Below are positions 56,001-59,000 of a stretch of 64,000 nucleotides of DNA, piece by piece. Source of the stretch: Cyrtodaria siliqua (Eukaryota > Mollusca > Bivalvia > Adapedonta > Hiatellidae); assembly GCA_037043455.1 (NCBI GenBank), contig JAWPHD010002635.1, positions 124,001 to 188,000 of the forward strand, read 5' to 3'. A program made the translations under genes and the position numbers. Every line of letters begins with the position of its first letter. Position 1 is the stretch's first letter. The notes under the pieces were generated by a model. It was not told the origin of the DNA and ran no database searches. It saw only the letters and a list, made by a program, of their open reading frames with translations.

Positions 56001-59000
56001 GTTTAATGTTTTGTATTTGCTATAAGCTTATGGTCCTCTACCAAGTTTTTGCAAATGATGACCCTGGGGTCAATTTGGCGTTAACAGACTTATACAGGAA
56101 AACATTAAAAAAAATCTTCTCTGGAACTACAAGCATGTACAAGAGCCAGAGGTTTAATAATTTGCATTTACTATATTATTATGGTCCTTTACCACATAGA
56201 CTTGTACAGGGAAAAACTTAAAAAATCTTCTCTAAAACCACAATGCACACAGCTCTCATACATTACATGTAGCCCTGGGGTCACATTTGGCCCAGCCCAA
56301 GGTGTTACACTCTAGCACCTTCATTTTGTATTTGATATTTACCAAACTTTGTCAGTGTCTTTATATCAATTTTGTATTATTTGATATTTACCAAACTGTG
56401 TCAGTGTCTTTATATCAATGTTGTTAACACAACAGAGGCCACATTTCTTGAACAATCTTAACCAAACTTGCACAGATTGTTTATGACCATAAGATTTCGA
56501 AGAAGTTCAATAATGGGCCAGTATTCAGGTGATCGATTTAGGGCCATCTTGGCCCTGATTAAGGGCCATCTTGGCCCTCTTGTTATAATGTTTTCACCTT
56601 TTTCCAAATTTTTCAGAACTCTCAATAATATAGCTGTTTGGCTGTGTGGCTACATTCCCTTTAAATGAAAAAAATCTATCTTGGCCATTAATATCGATAA
56701 GTGCCTTAATATGTACATTGAGTGAACAACAAAGACATGAACATTTGAAATAACATGGTGCTTATGGAACATTTGTTGGGTTCACCTTGCACTACAATAG
56801 CATAAAAGGATACATGCTTCAAAATAATGCATGATTGACGTGCATCCCTTTATAAATTCTATAAATATTTGCATTTAAATGAGTCAAGAAAAATATAACG
56901 AGGCTTACTTTTTTGAGAGTTAATCTGTTGTTTAATAAGGTTTATCACCACAAGTTGCAAATAAACGTCCGAGGTGAAGTCGAATGTAGTTCCTATAGTA
57001 AAAAGTAAAAGTAATTGCTTCTTTTTGTTGTAAATGTGCATTATAAATTGGAGGAAATAACCCATTTCTATTCGATTTTGTTGTTGTATGTATAAGAAGT
57101 GTATTAATAGGTTTTACCGGATAATTGATGAACATTTTCCAAATTTTTAAATCTGTGCATACAAGTTTTGAGCAAATATCAATGGAAACAGCTGTACCCT
57201 TGACCTGTTTAGTAAGTAAACGAGAACTTAACGTGTCTTGTGACCCCACCTTTTGTGGTGATTTTTCAAACGGAAAACTATTTTTCTGTATGAAAATTAC
57301 ACTGCTGCATTATCCATACTTGAGTTGAAGTTGCAACAAATCATTAATATGTGACATTTTAATATTGGTGTCGATGGGAAAAATAATTGGTGGTTTCATA
57401 CCTTTAAATCATTTTTGTTTTCGCAAAAACTTAATGGCCTGGTGGCCATTTTCTTTTTATATTTTATTTAGATATGTGGTTGCACCAGTAGAGGACTCAT
57501 AATCTGCTGATTATGCTTGTTATTAATGTTCTATATTTCAGTTGGAGAAACAAGTGGTAAGGGTCCCCGAGGTCTGGCAACCCGTGTCCCGGGTACCGGT
57601 GGTATGCAACATCTGCAGGCGCAGGCAGCAGGAACCGCAGGTGGAGAGGTCTCCAGGGCTAGATTGGTACGTGCAGGATATGTTGGTAGATGTTGTTGAA
57701 AGCTTGGCTTATTTCCACAGCATGGAACAATGAGGCCACATACAATACAATGTCATTTCTAATACTAGTATTCCAGTGTATTTCAATATGCCCCGTGTGG
57801 TTCCCGGGGGCCCCGTTTGGTCACGGGGCAAAGAATAGGGCCACTGCAGATCCCTTTGGAGGGGTTGGCAGAGGGGTAGAATCCCCCCAAATTCATGTTC
57901 ATTTTATCATTTTTTGTTCATGTTCATTAAAGGTCTTCATCATGATCCCTGCATTGTTTCAGGTGCCATCTCGCTGGCATCAAAAGAGCAGTGGCAGAAA
58001 AACAATAAATGTGGCTCCAGCATAAATGGAGTTTCTACGATAGAATTTGCAGCAACTCTGCAGTTCAATGTGAGAATTGAATTGAATGTTGTTTAACGGC
58101 TCATCAACACAGTATAGGTTATTTAGAGCCGCCCAAGAGAGAGGGGAAGGATACATAGGAATCCGGGAACCTGCCCTACTCTTATTATCGAATAGATTCC
58201 TATGGTTCTTTAACGTGCTCGGAGGATAGACGGATACACGGGACCGACCGGTTTACGTCCCCATCCGACGGACGAGGCTAAGGGAAAGTGTCTTGCCCAA
58301 GAACACACCGACGGAACACAGTGGCACCACGCAGGATTGAACCCGGGGCCTCCGGTTACAAATCCGCCACGCTACCGACTGCGCCACGCCAGCCTCTCAA
58401 TGTGAGAAGGTCCTAGGCCCATTTTCCATATTTTATCTTGATGTACATGGGGATGAGCCTGGCATGTTCATGCCTGTTAGGTGCCATATAACCTTTCTTA
58501 TGTTGGTGCGCCTTAAAACCCAATTCAATTCAATATTTTGAAGAAATTTAAATTTTGCTAAGTATTTTTAAAAAAAAGTTCAAACGTGTACTGCTGAAAC
58601 AAACTTGATTTTAGTAAATAATGCATTTCAAACATTTTTGTCCTTATTGTATAAACACTGACCACAAATTGGGCGGAAATTATTATAACAGAGTTTATTA
58701 CAGATTATCATGGCACAGCATGAGTAAATTTTGCGTCACCTTTTCGAAGTCAATGCAGTACATAGGGATTACCTTTATCCATTTTCTTGCATCCGTCAGG
58801 CGTCGCAAAACCTTAAAATTGGCTGTAACTTTTCATTCATATTTCTTCATCAAACTTTCGTTATATATATACGCTTCATGACAGTCTCACGATCTTACTA
58901 AATTAAAAATTTATAAAGGTCACGATCACAATCGAGGTCAGATTCTGGGTTGAAAATTCATTTTTGGGACACAAAAACTTAACATTGACTATAACTGTTT

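Noticed and set aside
57914..58096. Extra tomosyn exon after a TTTCAG at 57960
   Set aside because: The frame (GAISLASKEQWQ...) has no tomosyn similarity and runs into a SINE; exons 57542 and 59580 already join in phase.
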